A stretch of DNA of 64,000 nucleotides from JARYGU01 sp033795365 (GTDB taxonomy: Bacteria > Pseudomonadota > Alphaproteobacteria > Rhizobiales > Rhizobiaceae). Both the position numbers and the translations under genes were made by a program. The notes below the pieces were generated by a model, which did not search any database, was not told where the DNA came from, and saw only the letters and a program-made list of their open reading frames with translations. Numbering within the stretch: position 1 is the stretch's first letter; every line of letters starts with the position of its first letter. The DNA lies in the NCBI GenBank assembly GCA_033795365.1, contig JARYGU010000001.1:434001-498000 (forward strand). Reading direction: 5' to 3'. This document shows positions 53,188 to 63,408 of the stretch, piece by piece.

Positions 53188-53408
53188 GCATCTTCCCTGC
53201 ATCACGGCGACGGTGCAAGTGCGGCAACCGGGAGGCTGCAGGCTTCCCGGACATCCCGCCACCGCCGTCGGTAGGTTTACGTATTTCGTCGCTCCTCGAT
53301 GTCCCTAGTTTTTTCCGACCGCCGTTCTTGCGGTGACGGTCAATTTTGGAGCGCTCCAAAAGCATGCGGAGATGTGCACGGAGCCACCGGTTTGGGGAAA
53401 GCTAACAA

Positions 53409-54506
53409 ATGGGAACAGCACCGGCAATCCACCATCTTCATCCTTCCGCCCTGCCGCGGGGCAAGGTGAAAGCCCTTTCGGCGGCGGCAAACGGCATCAT
53501 CGAATTCATCGCAGACAATGGAGCAGATGCAGACGCAGTCTTGCGGCAGGTCGGCATCCGGGAAAACGACGTTCGCAAGGATACGGAATTCCTGGAACTC
53601 GGCAGCTACTGCGAACTTCTTGAACTCGCAGCCCGCACGACCGCAAACGACAATTTCGGTCTGCATTACGGCCGAAACTTCACGCCCGATCGCCTCGGCC
53701 CGATCGGCGAGGGCCTCGCGACCTCACCGACGACGGGTTGTTCGCTACTCAACCTGGCGCGCTATTTTCCCTATCACCAACAGAACACCAGGACCACTTT
53801 TCGCAAGATAGGCGAGTTCTGGCATCTGGAGTACCGCATTCTCGACGGCTTCATCGTAGGGCGCCGGCAGGACGCCGAACTGACGATGGGGATGTATCTC
53901 AACATCGTACGCAAGGTGGTCGGCTTCCGGTGGAGCCCGGACGAGGTGCATTTCGAGCATCCCAGGCCCGAATGTGGAGAGGAGCACGAGACGATATTCG
54001 GCGCACCCGCTTACTTCAACATGCCGGCCAACGCACTCGTCTTCCGCGACGCGGATCTCAGCGACCGAACCGCTGGATGGTACCAGACGAAAATGCGCTC
54101 CCTATGCGAGGCTCTGACACAACTCACCTGCGATACCGGGAAACTCGATCTGACGCGCAGGGTTGCCGGAGAAATCCGGGCACAATTGCCGATGGGATAT
54201 CCACATATCGAGATTATAGCCGATACGCTCGGAATGACCCGTTGGACGCTTCAGCGTCGTCTGAGTGACGATGGGCAGATCTTCTCGAACCTGGTCGACG
54301 ACGTGCGCCGGCGTCTGGCGCTGCTTTACCTGTCGCAAGCACATCTGCGCATCAACGACATCGCCGGTTTTCTGGGCTACTCGGAGCTCAGTGCCTTCAG
54401 CCGCGCTTGCGCACGCTGGTTCGATGCTCCGCCGTCAAAAGTCCGCACGCGCCTGTGCACGACGGAAGCCGAGGCCGCTGCTTGGTCATCGCGGCGTGTG
54501 AATTAG
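53409..54506 (+). CDS. AraC-family regulator with arabinose_bd-type N-terminal domain
   Basis: 365 residues. The N-terminal two thirds match the PF12625-type ligand domain (FGLHYGRNFTPDRLGPIGEGLATSPTTG is a typical run). The C-terminal helix-turn-helices are IEIIADTLGMTRWTLQRRLSDDG and INDIAGFLGYSELSAFSRACARW. It is divergent from the LuxR-fusion gene (221 bases) and is followed by two dehydrogenase genes in the same direction, which it may control. Confidence 0.9.
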   Translation: MGTAPAIHHLHPSALPRGKVKALSAAANGIIEFIADNGADADAVLRQVGIRENDVRKDTEFLELGSYCELLELAARTTANDNFGLHYGRNFTPDRLGPIGEGLATSPTTGCSLLNLARYFPYHQQNTRTTFRKIGEFWHLEYRILDGFIVGRRQDAELTMGMYLNIVRKVVGFRWSPDEVHFEHPRPECGEEHETIFGAPAYFNMPANALVFRDADLSDRTAGWYQTKMRSLCEALTQLTCDTGKLDLTRRVAGEIRAQLPMGYPHIEIIADTLGMTRWTLQRRLSDDGQIFSNLVDDVRRRLALLYLSQAHLRINDIAGFLGYSELSAFSRACARWFDAPPSKVRTRLCTTEAEAAAWSSRRVN

Positions 54507-54594
54507 TGGCGAAATGTCAATTCGCGCCTATGGGGGCGAGTTACACCTAAAAAAAGGAAAACGCCTGTCCGGTGTTTGAATCTGGAGAACGGAT

Positions 54595-55320
54595 ATGAAG
54601 CTAGAAGGCAAGCTGGCGGTCGTGACCGGCGCGCAGCGGGGGATAGGTCATGCTTGCGCCGAAGCTCTTGCAGCAGAAGGTGCGAAGGTCATCGCCACAG
54701 ATATCATCGACACACCGCCGATCTACAGCAGCGATCGCATCCTCTACCGCGTCCTCGATGTCAGCCGCGAAGCGGACTGGGATGCCCTGGCAAAAGACCT
54801 GCAGGCTGAGGGCGGCCGGATCGACATCCTCGTTTCGGCCGCCGGCGTTGCACCGACCAAGGCCGGCGCGCACGACGTTGCTGTAGAAGACTGGGATTTC
54901 ATCGTGAGGATCAACCAGACCGGCGGCATGCTCGGCATGCGGGCCGCGACCTCCTTGATGCTTGGCCGCGGCCCGCTGTCGATCATCAACATTTCATCGA
55001 TCTGGGGCCAGGTAGCCGGGTCCGGCCAGATCGCCTATCACGCGAGCAAGGGTGCGGTGATCAACATGACCCGCAATGTGGCCGTGACCTACGCCAAACA
55101 TGGCATCCGCGCAAATGCGATCCTGCCCGGTTTGATCGATACGGAGATGGTGCGCGTGCAAAAACCTGAGATGAACGCCGCGACGCTGGCACTGACACCG
55201 ATGGGCCGTATAGGCCTCCCGGCGGAAATAGCGGCAGGTGTCGTTTTCCTGGCGAGCGACGACGCCTCCTTCATCACAGGCGCCATTCTACCGATCGATG
55301 GCGGCTACACCGCACAATAG
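54595..55320 (+). CDS. Short-chain dehydrogenase/reductase
   Basis: 241-residue SDR with TGAQRGIG at about 11-18, SAAG near 81-84 and YHASK near 144-148. GGAGAACGG precedes the ATG. The next dehydrogenase gene follows by 10 bases and the two are likely one transcript. They are diverged paralogs of each other. Substrate is unknown; consecutive SDRs of this sort often catalyse sequential oxidation and reduction (epimerisation) of a hydroxyl group. Confidence 0.9.
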   Translation: MKLEGKLAVVTGAQRGIGHACAEALAAEGAKVIATDIIDTPPIYSSDRILYRVLDVSREADWDALAKDLQAEGGRIDILVSAAGVAPTKAGAHDVAVEDWDFIVRINQTGGMLGMRAATSLMLGRGPLSIINISSIWGQVAGSGQIAYHASKGAVINMTRNVAVTYAKHGIRANAILPGLIDTEMVRVQKPEMNAATLALTPMGRIGLPAEIAAGVVFLASDDASFITGAILPIDGGYTAQ

Positions 55321-55330
55321 GACAATCAGC

Positions 55331-56077
55331 ATGACGGGTGAAAACAACCACGGCCCTCTCGCCGGCAGAACGGCGCTGGTCACCGGGGGGGCGCGCGGTA
55401 TCGGCGCCGCGATCGCCGAGCGGCTGATCAATGATGGTGCCGAGGTCTATCTCGGCGACGTTCTCGAACAGGAGGGTCAAGACCTGGCGATGCGCCTCGG
55501 CGACATGTGCCGCTTCCAGCGACTCGACGTGACGCTCGAAGCGGAATGGTCAGCAATGATGGAGCGCATCGCGCATGAGGCGGGACGTCTGGACATCCTC
55601 GTCAACAATGCGGGCATCTACGGTCCCGCCGGCCTGCAGGAGGAAACCGCCGACGGGTTTCGCCGACTTTTCGAAATCAACCAGTTCTCGATATTCTGGG
55701 GTATGAAATGCGCCGTGCCGCTGATGAGCCTCGGCGGGTCGATCATCAATCTTTCTTCGATCGGCGGCATGGTCGGTTACAAGGGTACATTCGGCTATGC
55801 GGGCACCAAATGGGCGGTGCGCGGCATCACCCGCTCGGCGGCACGCGAGCTCGCACCGCTGAAGATCCGCGTCAACACGATCTGCCCGGGCGTTATCGAT
55901 ACGCCCATGTTCTATGAAAACGACCCGGCGCAACTACAGCAGTTCTTGTCGTCAATCCCTCTCGGCTCCCTCGGGCAACCCAATGACATCGCTTCGGCCG
56001 TGGCTTTCCTCGCCTCCGACGATGCGCGCTACATCACCGGTTCCGACATTCTCGTCGACGGCGGCATGCTTGCCTGA
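55331..56077 (+). CDS. Short-chain dehydrogenase/reductase (second of a pair)
   Basis: 248-residue SDR with TGGARGIG at about 18-25, NNAG near 92-95 and YAGTK near 156-160, where the Tyr and Lys of the active site are kept. The frame is open from 55238 inside the preceding gene, but AGGA 8 bases before ATG 55331 fits a normal N-terminus. It converges on the penicillin-acylase-type gene 61 bases away. Confidence 0.9.
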   Translation: MTGENNHGPLAGRTALVTGGARGIGAAIAERLINDGAEVYLGDVLEQEGQDLAMRLGDMCRFQRLDVTLEAEWSAMMERIAHEAGRLDILVNNAGIYGPAGLQEETADGFRRLFEINQFSIFWGMKCAVPLMSLGGSIINLSSIGGMVGYKGTFGYAGTKWAVRGITRSAARELAPLKIRVNTICPGVIDTPMFYENDPAQLQQFLSSIPLGSLGQPNDIASAVAFLASDDARYITGSDILVDGGMLA

Positions 56078-56138
56078 CGAACCTTCGGGAGAAGACGCAT
56101 ACGAGAAAGGCGGCAGCCTCCAGGTCACCTTTTTTCCG

Positions 56139-58505
56139 CTATGCTTGGGGGGCCGGCAGAAGCTCCATCCGTTGCTCCGTCGCAGCTTCGACGCTCTCCT
56201 TCGAATACAACATCGGAACGAAGTCACCCTTCGCCCAAGCCTCGGCAAGATCACCATAGTGCGGCGAGCGCGGATCGCCGGACTGGCCTGGCGCATTGAT
56301 GCAGATGCTGTTGTCCCATGCGCCTACGTCCACGACGATGCGTACGGATGCCCCGAGTGAGACCTGGAAATCCGAGTTGCGATAGAACGCGTTCATAGGC
56401 GTAGAATCGCTGCCGGGTTTTTCGAGGGGGCCCACATCGGCGCTCGCGCGCTCTTCCGCCGGCCGGAGCCTGCTTGTCGCATGCTCGAAATAGGCGCGAT
56501 GTAAAGTCCCCCAGCGCCATAGGGAATGGTCCTCACCCATGCGCGCCCGGCATTCGGCAAACGCCGCACCTAGGCTTTCGATGAAGAGCGCATCGCGTGC
56601 TGCGAACGGGTCATTCCCCAGCCGCCCGTCAGGACTCTCCAGAAGGGCAAGCACGCTTTCCGGGTCCCCCGGCAAGAGAAGCGCCTGGATCGACGGGTTG
56701 TTCGTCACCATCCGCAAGAGTGCCGGGCGCAGGTGCTTGCTCCACCACACCTCGAAGAGCGCCGCCGCCCCGCTGTCGACGGAAAGCCGATGGTCCCAAC
56801 CTTGAAAGAGAGTTTCGGCGCTCGCGATATTCTCATGCGGCACCGAGACCGCGAGATCCGCAACGATTTTCGTGAGACGGTGGGCCGGCAGGGAGAGCAC
56901 ATCCGCCTGCAAAGCCCCCGAGGAGGCGACGGTGCCCGCACCGTCCGCCGAAAGGACCTCGGCGATCCGGTTCGCCCTGGAGCGTTCCAGCCATTCATAG
57001 CCGATCTGCTTTTTTTCATGTGGCCAATCGATGGGCAGGTTCTGCTCGTTCGCCGTGGCGATGAAGCCTTTTTCCGGGTTGACGCTATGGGGCAATTCCT
57101 CGGCCGGAAAATAGCCCTGCCATTCGTAACGCCCGTCGCCGGCAACCGGCAAAAGACCGTCCCAATTCGGCCTGATGGGGCTGAAGCCGGCTGCAACCCA
57201 GCCAATTGTACCGGACGTATCTGCATAGACCTGATTGGTGGCGGGAACGCCCCAGCGAGCCATCGTCCGGCGGAATTCCTGGAAACTGCGCGCACGCATG
57301 GAAGCTATGCTGGCGAAATAGGGCGCCGTGCCGGGATCGAACCAGACGGACCTGATCGCATAGGCACGGTTGCGCTCCCGATCTTCGTAGACGATCGGTC
57401 CATGGCGAGTGAAGCGGAGGACATGCGTAGCCGCCCCATAACCGTTGATCTCAGCTTCTTCCTCGATCAGCGTCATACGCTCCCAGCCACCGCCGTAGCG
57501 ATAGAGTGTGGGATCATCGGGCGAGATGTCGTAAACGTAGACATCCTCCTGATCGTGGCCGAAAAACAGCGTCAGACCGAAAGCGCTGGAGCCGTTGTGG
57601 CCGATGCAGATGCCTGGCAGACAAGGCTCTCCGGCGCCGATGACGTCGAACTCCGGGCATGTGAGATGAACGATGTAACGCAATGACGGAACCGCATGAG
57701 TCCGGTGCGGATCATTGGCGAGGATCGGGCGGCGGGTTGCCGTCCGGTCCGGATGGATGACCCAGTTGTTGGATCCTTGCGCGGCTGCGTCGCGTACGAC
57801 GTCGCCGGTCGCCGCGACCTTGCGCCAGAGCCCGGCTTGCGCAGGCTCCGCCTTCAGCCGTTCGTCCTCGAAAGTCACAGCGGCGAGCGCGAGCTTGAAA
57901 GTGTCAAGCACTTCGAGCGGAATCTCGTCGAGCTTCACTCCCTCGGGTATGACGGGATCCTTCGGCGGATCCAGGTTCTGACGCAGCAGATCGACCCCGA
58001 CGCCGGCGGCGCTGACAACATTGGCGCGGATTACCTCCGAAAGCGCGTTGCGCATCAGAGAATGGCTGCGGATTCGAACGACATCGGCAGCCTGCCAACG
58101 CGATGGAAATGTTCCGAAAAGCTTGAATTCCGGTGGCAGCGCATCAGGGTTGCCGTCAAGTCCGTCGATATAGGCATTGATGCCCTCGACAAAGGCGGCC
58201 GCGATGTCCTCGGCGTCGGAGCCATAGGCCGCCCACTCGCGAGCCATATCGCCTCGATAGAGGAAAAGCCGCGCCGCCCGGTCCTGCTCCAGATAGCCCG
58301 GTCCGAAGTCAGCCGAGAGAAGACCCAGCCCGCGCTTGCGCCAGAGATCGATCTGCCAGAGCCTGTCGCGCGCCGCATTATAACCCTGGGCGAAGAACAG
58401 GTCGTGCTTGTTCGTTGCGCTGATATGGGCGATGCCCCATTCATCGATCGCGATGCTAACCTTGTCCCGGAGGCCGGGCAGCGTTGCTTTGTCCAAACGT
58501 GTCAT
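56139..58505 (-). CDS. Penicillin acylase-type N-terminal nucleophile amidohydrolase
   Basis: 788 residues from ATG 58505 (AGGA 6 bases upstream; longer frame to 58631 not favoured). The family needs autocleavage before a Ser nucleophile; here Gly244-Ser245-Asn246-Asn247-Trp248 fits. The alpha chain would be 1-244 and the beta chain 245-788, with a spacer removed. Known members hydrolyse amide bonds of acylated amines and acyl-homoserine lactones. No signal peptide is visible, unlike periplasmic penicillin G acylase and PvdQ, so the substrate probably enters the cytoplasm. It is the last gene of a sugar-type importer operon. Confidence 0.9.
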   Translation of the reverse strand: MTRLDKATLPGLRDKVSIAIDEWGIAHISATNKHDLFFAQGYNAARDRLWQIDLWRKRGLGLLSADFGPGYLEQDRAARLFLYRGDMAREWAAYGSDAEDIAAAFVEGINAYIDGLDGNPDALPPEFKLFGTFPSRWQAADVVRIRSHSLMRNALSEVIRANVVSAAGVGVDLLRQNLDPPKDPVIPEGVKLDEIPLEVLDTFKLALAAVTFEDERLKAEPAQAGLWRKVAATGDVVRDAAAQGSNNWVIHPDRTATRRPILANDPHRTHAVPSLRYIVHLTCPEFDVIGAGEPCLPGICIGHNGSSAFGLTLFFGHDQEDVYVYDISPDDPTLYRYGGGWERMTLIEEEAEINGYGAATHVLRFTRHGPIVYEDRERNRAYAIRSVWFDPGTAPYFASIASMRARSFQEFRRTMARWGVPATNQVYADTSGTIGWVAAGFSPIRPNWDGLLPVAGDGRYEWQGYFPAEELPHSVNPEKGFIATANEQNLPIDWPHEKKQIGYEWLERSRANRIAEVLSADGAGTVASSGALQADVLSLPAHRLTKIVADLAVSVPHENIASAETLFQGWDHRLSVDSGAAALFEVWWSKHLRPALLRMVTNNPSIQALLLPGDPESVLALLESPDGRLGNDPFAARDALFIESLGAAFAECRARMGEDHSLWRWGTLHRAYFEHATSRLRPAEERASADVGPLEKPGSDSTPMNAFYRNSDFQVSLGASVRIVVDVGAWDNSICINAPGQSGDPRSPHYGDLAEAWAKGDFVPMLYSKESVEAATEQRMELLPAPQA

Positions 58506-58579
58506 GTCGTTCCTGGCCCATAAGGGCATCCTCTGCAAGGAAGAGACGCGCGGGCTCGCCCGCGCGCCAGGTAGCCGTA

Positions 58580-59449
58580 TCAGCTCTTTGCTGTATCGGC
58601 GGGGAGAGAGGGTGTCCTGCCGACCTTCCATTTGCGGACATAGTCGGCCATTCGAGTAAAGCTGACGCCCGGCTTATCCTTCACGTAATCGATGAATTGC
58701 TCGAGAATAAGCATCCGGTGACCGCGCCCGATCGTCTGCGGATGCATGGTGGCGATGAAGACGCCTTCGCCGACGCGATCATAGAGAAAGTCGAATTCGT
58801 CCTTCCACATCTGCAGAAAATCGCGCGGTGTGATGACGCCCTGGTTGGTGCTGGTTTTCCCGACCACATACTCAAACTGCGGAAAATCGTCGAGATGCCA
58901 GGCCACCGGCATTTCGACCAGATCGACGGGAGTGCCGAACTCATAGGGACCGTCCTTCGTCCACGTGTCGCCGATGCGGCACCAATAGGGCTGGAAATCA
59001 CTGCCCATCATGCTGCTTTCGTATTCGAATCCGTGTTCGAGAAGGAGAGGCACCGTCTGCGGACTGTTGTCCCAAGCCGGTGAGCGGTATCCGGTCGGCC
59101 GCACGCCTGCGACCTTGTCCAGCGCCTCGAAACCTTTTTCAAGAATCCAGCGCTCCTTGTCCGCAGAGACGGAGGCGGGATTTTCGTGGACCCATCCGTG
59201 ATGGCCAATTTCGTGGCCGGCGGCTGCGATCGCTTCGACGGTCTTCGGGAAGGCGTAGGCCGTATGTCCAGGCACATAGAACGTCGCCGGAATCTTCTCG
59301 CTGGCGAGCGATGCGAGGATGCGACGCACTCCGACCGGGCCGAACTCGCCGCGGGACAGCATGCTCGGAGAGTTGGAATCGAACGTCCCGATCCAGAGCG
59401 AATAGGCGTCGAAATCGAAGGTCAGGGCGATACTGACGTTCTTGGTCAT
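58580..59449 (-). CDS. Polysaccharide deacetylase-fold hydrolase, cytoplasmic
   Basis: 289 residues of the NodB/CE4 fold without signal peptide. The catalytic/metal motif TFDFDA is near residues 9-14 and the metal ligands HEIGHHGWVHE near 80-90. GYRSPAWDNS and a late MHPQTIGRGHR are further family motifs. This set resembles the subgroup with HpPgdA and PuuE-like proteins that hydrolyse amides or imides of small molecules instead of chitin. It lies between the permease gene (29 bases) and the penicillin-acylase gene (74 bases), so it probably deacylates an imported compound. Confidence 0.88.
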   Translation of the reverse strand: MTKNVSIALTFDFDAYSLWIGTFDSNSPSMLSRGEFGPVGVRRILASLASEKIPATFYVPGHTAYAFPKTVEAIAAAGHEIGHHGWVHENPASVSADKERWILEKGFEALDKVAGVRPTGYRSPAWDNSPQTVPLLLEHGFEYESSMMGSDFQPYWCRIGDTWTKDGPYEFGTPVDLVEMPVAWHLDDFPQFEYVVGKTSTNQGVITPRDFLQMWKDEFDFLYDRVGEGVFIATMHPQTIGRGHRMLILEQFIDYVKDKPGVSFTRMADYVRKWKVGRTPSLPADTAKS

Positions 59450-59478
59450 TGGTCTCTCACTTTCTCATGTTGATTTCT

Positions 59479-60474
59479 TCAGGTCCTCATCTTTCGGGCA
59501 TAGATGTCGAGGGCGACCGCGCCGATCACGATGAGGCCCTTTGCCACGAGCTGGTAGTTCGTGTTGATGGCGAGCGAATCGAAGACATTGGTCAGCGTCG
59601 CGATGATCAGGAGGCCGACGGCGGTGCGCCACAGCGCCCCCTCCCCGCCGAGAAGCGATGTGCCGCCGATCACAACGATGGCGATCGCGTCGAGCGCCAG
59701 ACTGCCGCCCATATCGGCTTGGCCGACCCCGAGGCGCGAGGACAGGATCATGCCTCCGACGCCGGCGCAGATCGCCGTCATGACGTAGGTGCTGCCGCGC
59801 AAAAGATCGACCGGAATGCCGGAGAGCCTGGCCGCCTCCTCGTTGCCTCCCAAAGCGTAGATCGAGCGGCCGTAGATGCTCTTCGAAAGAATGATCCCGC
59901 CGGCGATGAAGGCAAAAAGCAGGAACCAGATGGAAATGGGCCAGCCAAGCCACGCACCCGTACCGAGATTGCCGAAATCGAAATCGTCGGGAACCTGTGG
60001 AGCGGAATTGGAATAGATGTAGGCGAGACCGCCATAGATGGAACCGGTCCCCAGCGTAGCGACGAAAGCGTTGACCTTGAACTTCGTCACGATGATCCCG
60101 TTGATCAGGCCGCAGACGATGCTGACGCCGAGCACGGTCGCGGCTGCACCCCATAGACCGAAGAGATCGGCTCGATTGGCGAAGACCACGGCGCTGAGGG
60201 CAAAGATGGCTGCGACCGAAAGATCGAAGCCGCCGCCGATGATGACGAAGGTCATTCCGACAGCTACGATGCCGACAGGCGCCGACTGACTGAGAATATT
60301 CTGGATGTTCTGCAGTTCGAACACGCGCGGATACAGTATCGCACTCAGCACGAGCAGGAGGAAAAATGCCCAGAGCACGCCATATTGCAGCATGACGTCG
60401 CGGCTGAAGAGGCGGGATGGGAGTGAAGCCGGGCTCTTTGTCTCGAGCGATGCGGAATTGGATTGAGCTGTCAT
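59479..60474 (-). CDS. Sugar ABC transporter permease (RbsC type)
   Basis: 331 residues with the multi-helix BPD_transp_2 fold (GIVAVGMTFVIIGGGFDLSVAA and GGTSLLGGEGALWRT). The start ATG 60474 lies one base after the ATPase stop codon, so the two are tightly coupled; a frame to 60636 inside the ATPase gene is not used. Third ribose-type importer of the window. Confidence 0.92.
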   Translation of the reverse strand: MTAQSNSASLETKSPASLPSRLFSRDVMLQYGVLWAFFLLLVLSAILYPRVFELQNIQNILSQSAPVGIVAVGMTFVIIGGGFDLSVAAIFALSAVVFANRADLFGLWGAAATVLGVSIVCGLINGIIVTKFKVNAFVATLGTGSIYGGLAYIYSNSAPQVPDDFDFGNLGTGAWLGWPISIWFLLFAFIAGGIILSKSIYGRSIYALGGNEEAARLSGIPVDLLRGSTYVMTAICAGVGGMILSSRLGVGQADMGGSLALDAIAIVVIGGTSLLGGEGALWRTAVGLLIIATLTNVFDSLAINTNYQLVAKGLIVIGAVALDIYARKMRT

Positions 60475-60475
60475 C

Positions 60476-62035
60476 TTAATGGACCTTGAAAGCGGCGTGC
60501 AGGATATCGCCGACGGTAATCGGGCTTCCGGTCTGATCGAGTTCGGCGACGGCGTGGCCTTCGGACATGACGAGGACGCGATCGCTGATGGCGATGACTT
60601 CCTCCAGGTCGGACGAAACGACGATGATGCCGACACCTTCGTCCGCCAGGCGGCGCAGGGTGTTCATGATTTCGTCCTTGGCGCCGATATCGATGCCGCG
60701 GGTCGGCTCGTCGACCAGGAGAACGGTCGGTTTGCGAAAGCGTGCTTTGCCGAGCAGCACCTTCTGCTGGTTGCCGCCGGAAAGATGCCGGACGAGCGTC
60801 TCCAGGCGTGCGGCCGAGTAGCCGAATTCGCGGGCGATAATGCGTGAACGCTCCTCGATCATGCGCGAGGACAGGAAGCCGAAGCGCGCAACCTGTCCCA
60901 TGCCCGCCATGACGATGTTGTCCATCGCCCGCATGCCAAGCACGAGCCCCTGAGCTTTGCGGTCTTCCGGCACAAGCGCTATGCCGGCCTTGAGCGCCTG
61001 ACGCGGCCTCGTCGGCCAGGGAACGGGATCACCGTTCATGGCAAGCAAACCGGAACTGCGCGGCTCGACGCCGGCAAGTGCACGAAGCAGCGAGCTTCTG
61101 CCGGAACCGACCAGACCGCCGATACCGAGTATCTCACCAGCTTTCAGCGACAGGCTGACCTTCTCGATTGCTCCCGGAACGGCAATATCCTTCGCTTCGA
61201 GAAGCGGAGCAGCGCCCGCCGGTGGCAGCTTGCGCTCCACACGGCGGTTTTCGACGACGTCATGGCCGATCATAGCGCGGATCAGATCTGGTTTGCCCCA
61301 GTTCGCCCGATCGCCGCTCGCCGAAAGCGAGCCGTCCCGGAACACCGTGACCGTATCCGATATATCGAGCACCTCCTCGAGATTGTGGCTGACGAACATC
61401 ATCGTCGTGCCCTGCATCCTGAGTTGGCGCATGATTCTGAAGAGAGCCTCGCGCTCGGGCGGAGCAAGCGAGGTAGTGGGCTCATCGAACAGAAGCAGGT
61501 TCGCACCCGACTGGATGCCTCGCATGATCTCCAGCATCTGCTGATCTGCGACGGACAGCGTACCGGCCAGAACATCCGGACGGATACGCACGTCGAGGCG
61601 CTCTGCAAGCGCGTCGTAGGCACGCCGCATTGCCTTTTCGGCCAAAAGTCCGCCCGAAGAAAGCGGTTGGCCCATAAAGACATTGGCCACCGCGGAAAGC
61701 CGCGGAACGATGGTGAGCTCCTGATAGATCGCCGTTATGCCGAGCCGGCGCGCCTGGCGTGGCTGCCCGAACACATGCGGCCGGCCGAAGATGTCGACAG
61801 CACCGGCGGAGGGCACCACTCGCCCGGCAATCACGCCAAGGAAAGTGGACTTCCCAGCGCCATTCTCGCCGACGAGGGCGTGAATCTTGCCCGTTTCGGC
61901 ATCGAGGCTGACGCCCTTCAGCGCCATGGTCCCGCCATAACGTTTCTGGACGTCCCGAGCAGAAAGGGCCAGTCCGGCACCGCCCGATGAGAAATCGCGA
62001 GACGTCGGTGTAGCTTGGGAGAGGGTATCGGGCAT
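60476..62035 (-). CDS. Sugar ABC transporter ATP-binding protein (two-domain)
   Basis: 519 residues. An N-terminal extension of about 25 residues is followed by the first ATPase with GENGAGKST at 56-64 and LSVADQQMLEIMRGI. The second domain has GLVGSGRSSLLRAL and an intact LSGGNQQKVLLGKARF, then VDEPTRGIDIGA. It sits 25 bases after the binding-protein gene. Confidence 0.95.
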   Translation of the reverse strand: MPDTLSQATPTSRDFSSGGAGLALSARDVQKRYGGTMALKGVSLDAETGKIHALVGENGAGKSTFLGVIAGRVVPSAGAVDIFGRPHVFGQPRQARRLGITAIYQELTIVPRLSAVANVFMGQPLSSGGLLAEKAMRRAYDALAERLDVRIRPDVLAGTLSVADQQMLEIMRGIQSGANLLLFDEPTTSLAPPEREALFRIMRQLRMQGTTMMFVSHNLEEVLDISDTVTVFRDGSLSASGDRANWGKPDLIRAMIGHDVVENRRVERKLPPAGAAPLLEAKDIAVPGAIEKVSLSLKAGEILGIGGLVGSGRSSLLRALAGVEPRSSGLLAMNGDPVPWPTRPRQALKAGIALVPEDRKAQGLVLGMRAMDNIVMAGMGQVARFGFLSSRMIEERSRIIAREFGYSAARLETLVRHLSGGNQQKVLLGKARFRKPTVLLVDEPTRGIDIGAKDEIMNTLRRLADEGVGIIVVSSDLEEVIAISDRVLVMSEGHAVAELDQTGSPITVGDILHAAFKVH

Positions 62036-62060
62036 GGTTATTCTCGCAGTCGGCGCGCGA

Positions 62061-63119
62061 TCAGTATTGCGGCTGGTTGCTTTTGACTGTTTCCGAGTTG
62101 ATGACGACGGAAGCGGTGGGTGTGAACCTCGGCACGGGCTTGCCGGCCCAGGCGTCTCCGATCTGCTTTACCGCCAGATAGGTCTCCGTATAGGGTTCGA
62201 TCGTGCGCGTGCTGACGATCTGGCCGGCCTCGACCGCCTTGAAGGCCCAGGCATTCCCACCGCTGTCGTAAATCTTCATCCTGTCGAGCGTGCCGACCTG
62301 GCGGGCAGCCTGAACGGCGCCGCGCGTCATGTCCGAATAGTTGACGATCAGGATGTCTAGATCCTTGTTTGCCTGAAACAGCGGCAGTGTCTTCTGGTTG
62401 CCCTGAACGACGGAATAGTCGGTGCGCACTGTGGCTATTACTTTGAAGTCCGGATATTTCTCCTGGACATCCTTTATGGCGAGGTCGGTATTGATCGTGT
62501 TGGAATTGAGATCGGGGCCGGTGACGACGGCAACCTTCTGTGGTCCCGGGTTCTCTTCGGCGACGCTGAAGATCCAATCGCGGAAAGCCGTGCGGCCTTG
62601 CGAGCCGCCGACGAAATTCAGCGTGCCGGGTGCCCAGAGCTCGTCGCCCTCGTTCGTGCCGCGATTGCAGAGCGGCTGATTGGTGACCGCAACGAGAACA
62701 CCGGCCTCGCGCGCTGTCTCGGTCATGATCCGGCAAGCCTGATTGCCGTCATTCATTTCGGCAAGAATGGCATTGTACTGACCGCCCGATATGATGTTCT
62801 GCGCCTGATTGTACTGCGTCGTCGGGCTCCAGTTTGGATCGAAAACATCGAGCGTCGCTCCGATTTCCGCCGCCGCCTCTTTGGCCCCCTTGATCTGCGC
62901 CTGCAGATGAGTGTTGTTGGTCGCTGCGATAAGGAACGCGATCTTCAGCGGGGCGCATCCTCCCTCGACGGTCTTGCCTTCTCCCAGATCAATCTTATGC
63001 GGCTTGCAATCAGCAGCTTCCTGCGCCGTGGCAGGCGTGCTCGGCACAAGGCCGGCAGTCGTCAACATCACGCTTGCGGCAAGCGACAACAATGCACGGC
63101 GCTTCAAATTCTTCGGCAT
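62061..63119 (-). CDS. Sugar ABC transporter periplasmic substrate-binding protein
   Basis: 352 residues, type-I periplasmic fold. A positively charged signal peptide KRRALLSLAASVMLTTAGLVPS ends near residue 32. The mature part includes LKIAFLIAATNNTHLQAQIKGAKEAA and ILAEMNDGNQACRIMTE. Cys residues near the N-terminus (CKPHKIDLG, GGCAPLK) could form a disulfide, unusual for the family. It is separated from the upstream DhaL gene by 289 bases, so it may have its own promoter. Confidence 0.92.
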   Translation of the reverse strand: MPKNLKRRALLSLAASVMLTTAGLVPSTPATAQEAADCKPHKIDLGEGKTVEGGCAPLKIAFLIAATNNTHLQAQIKGAKEAAAEIGATLDVFDPNWSPTTQYNQAQNIISGGQYNAILAEMNDGNQACRIMTETAREAGVLVAVTNQPLCNRGTNEGDELWAPGTLNFVGGSQGRTAFRDWIFSVAEENPGPQKVAVVTGPDLNSNTINTDLAIKDVQEKYPDFKVIATVRTDYSVVQGNQKTLPLFQANKDLDILIVNYSDMTRGAVQAARQVGTLDRMKIYDSGGNAWAFKAVEAGQIVSTRTIEPYTETYLAVKQIGDAWAGKPVPRFTPTASVVINSETVKSNQPQY

Positions 63120-63408
63120 CCTGTGAACCCCTTTTTTAAGAGCCGGCTTTTGCCGCGGCCCTGGTGAGAGGCATTATTCACATGTGCCGACAGGAGGACT
63201 TAACAGTTCAACACATTCTTCACGAATTGCAGCCGCCCCGGCCGATATCGGACGCGGCTGGATTTTTTTGACCACCACGGCCGGCGCCGATGGCAAAAGC
63301 ATCGTCATGGACAACGGAACCGCTGTGCCCGTCAGACCGTTCTGCAACGACCTCACCGGCAACGGCGGGCTCGCGCCACGTCGCGAAAACAGTTGGGCAA
63401 GCAATCTC
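63120..63408. other. Intergenic region, no gene supported
   Basis: 289 bases between the DhaL and binding-protein genes on the same strand. An 84-codon minus frame (63174-63428) overlaps the DhaL 3' end and has no family resemblance. This gap is where a promoter for the importer operon would be expected. Confidence 0.4.
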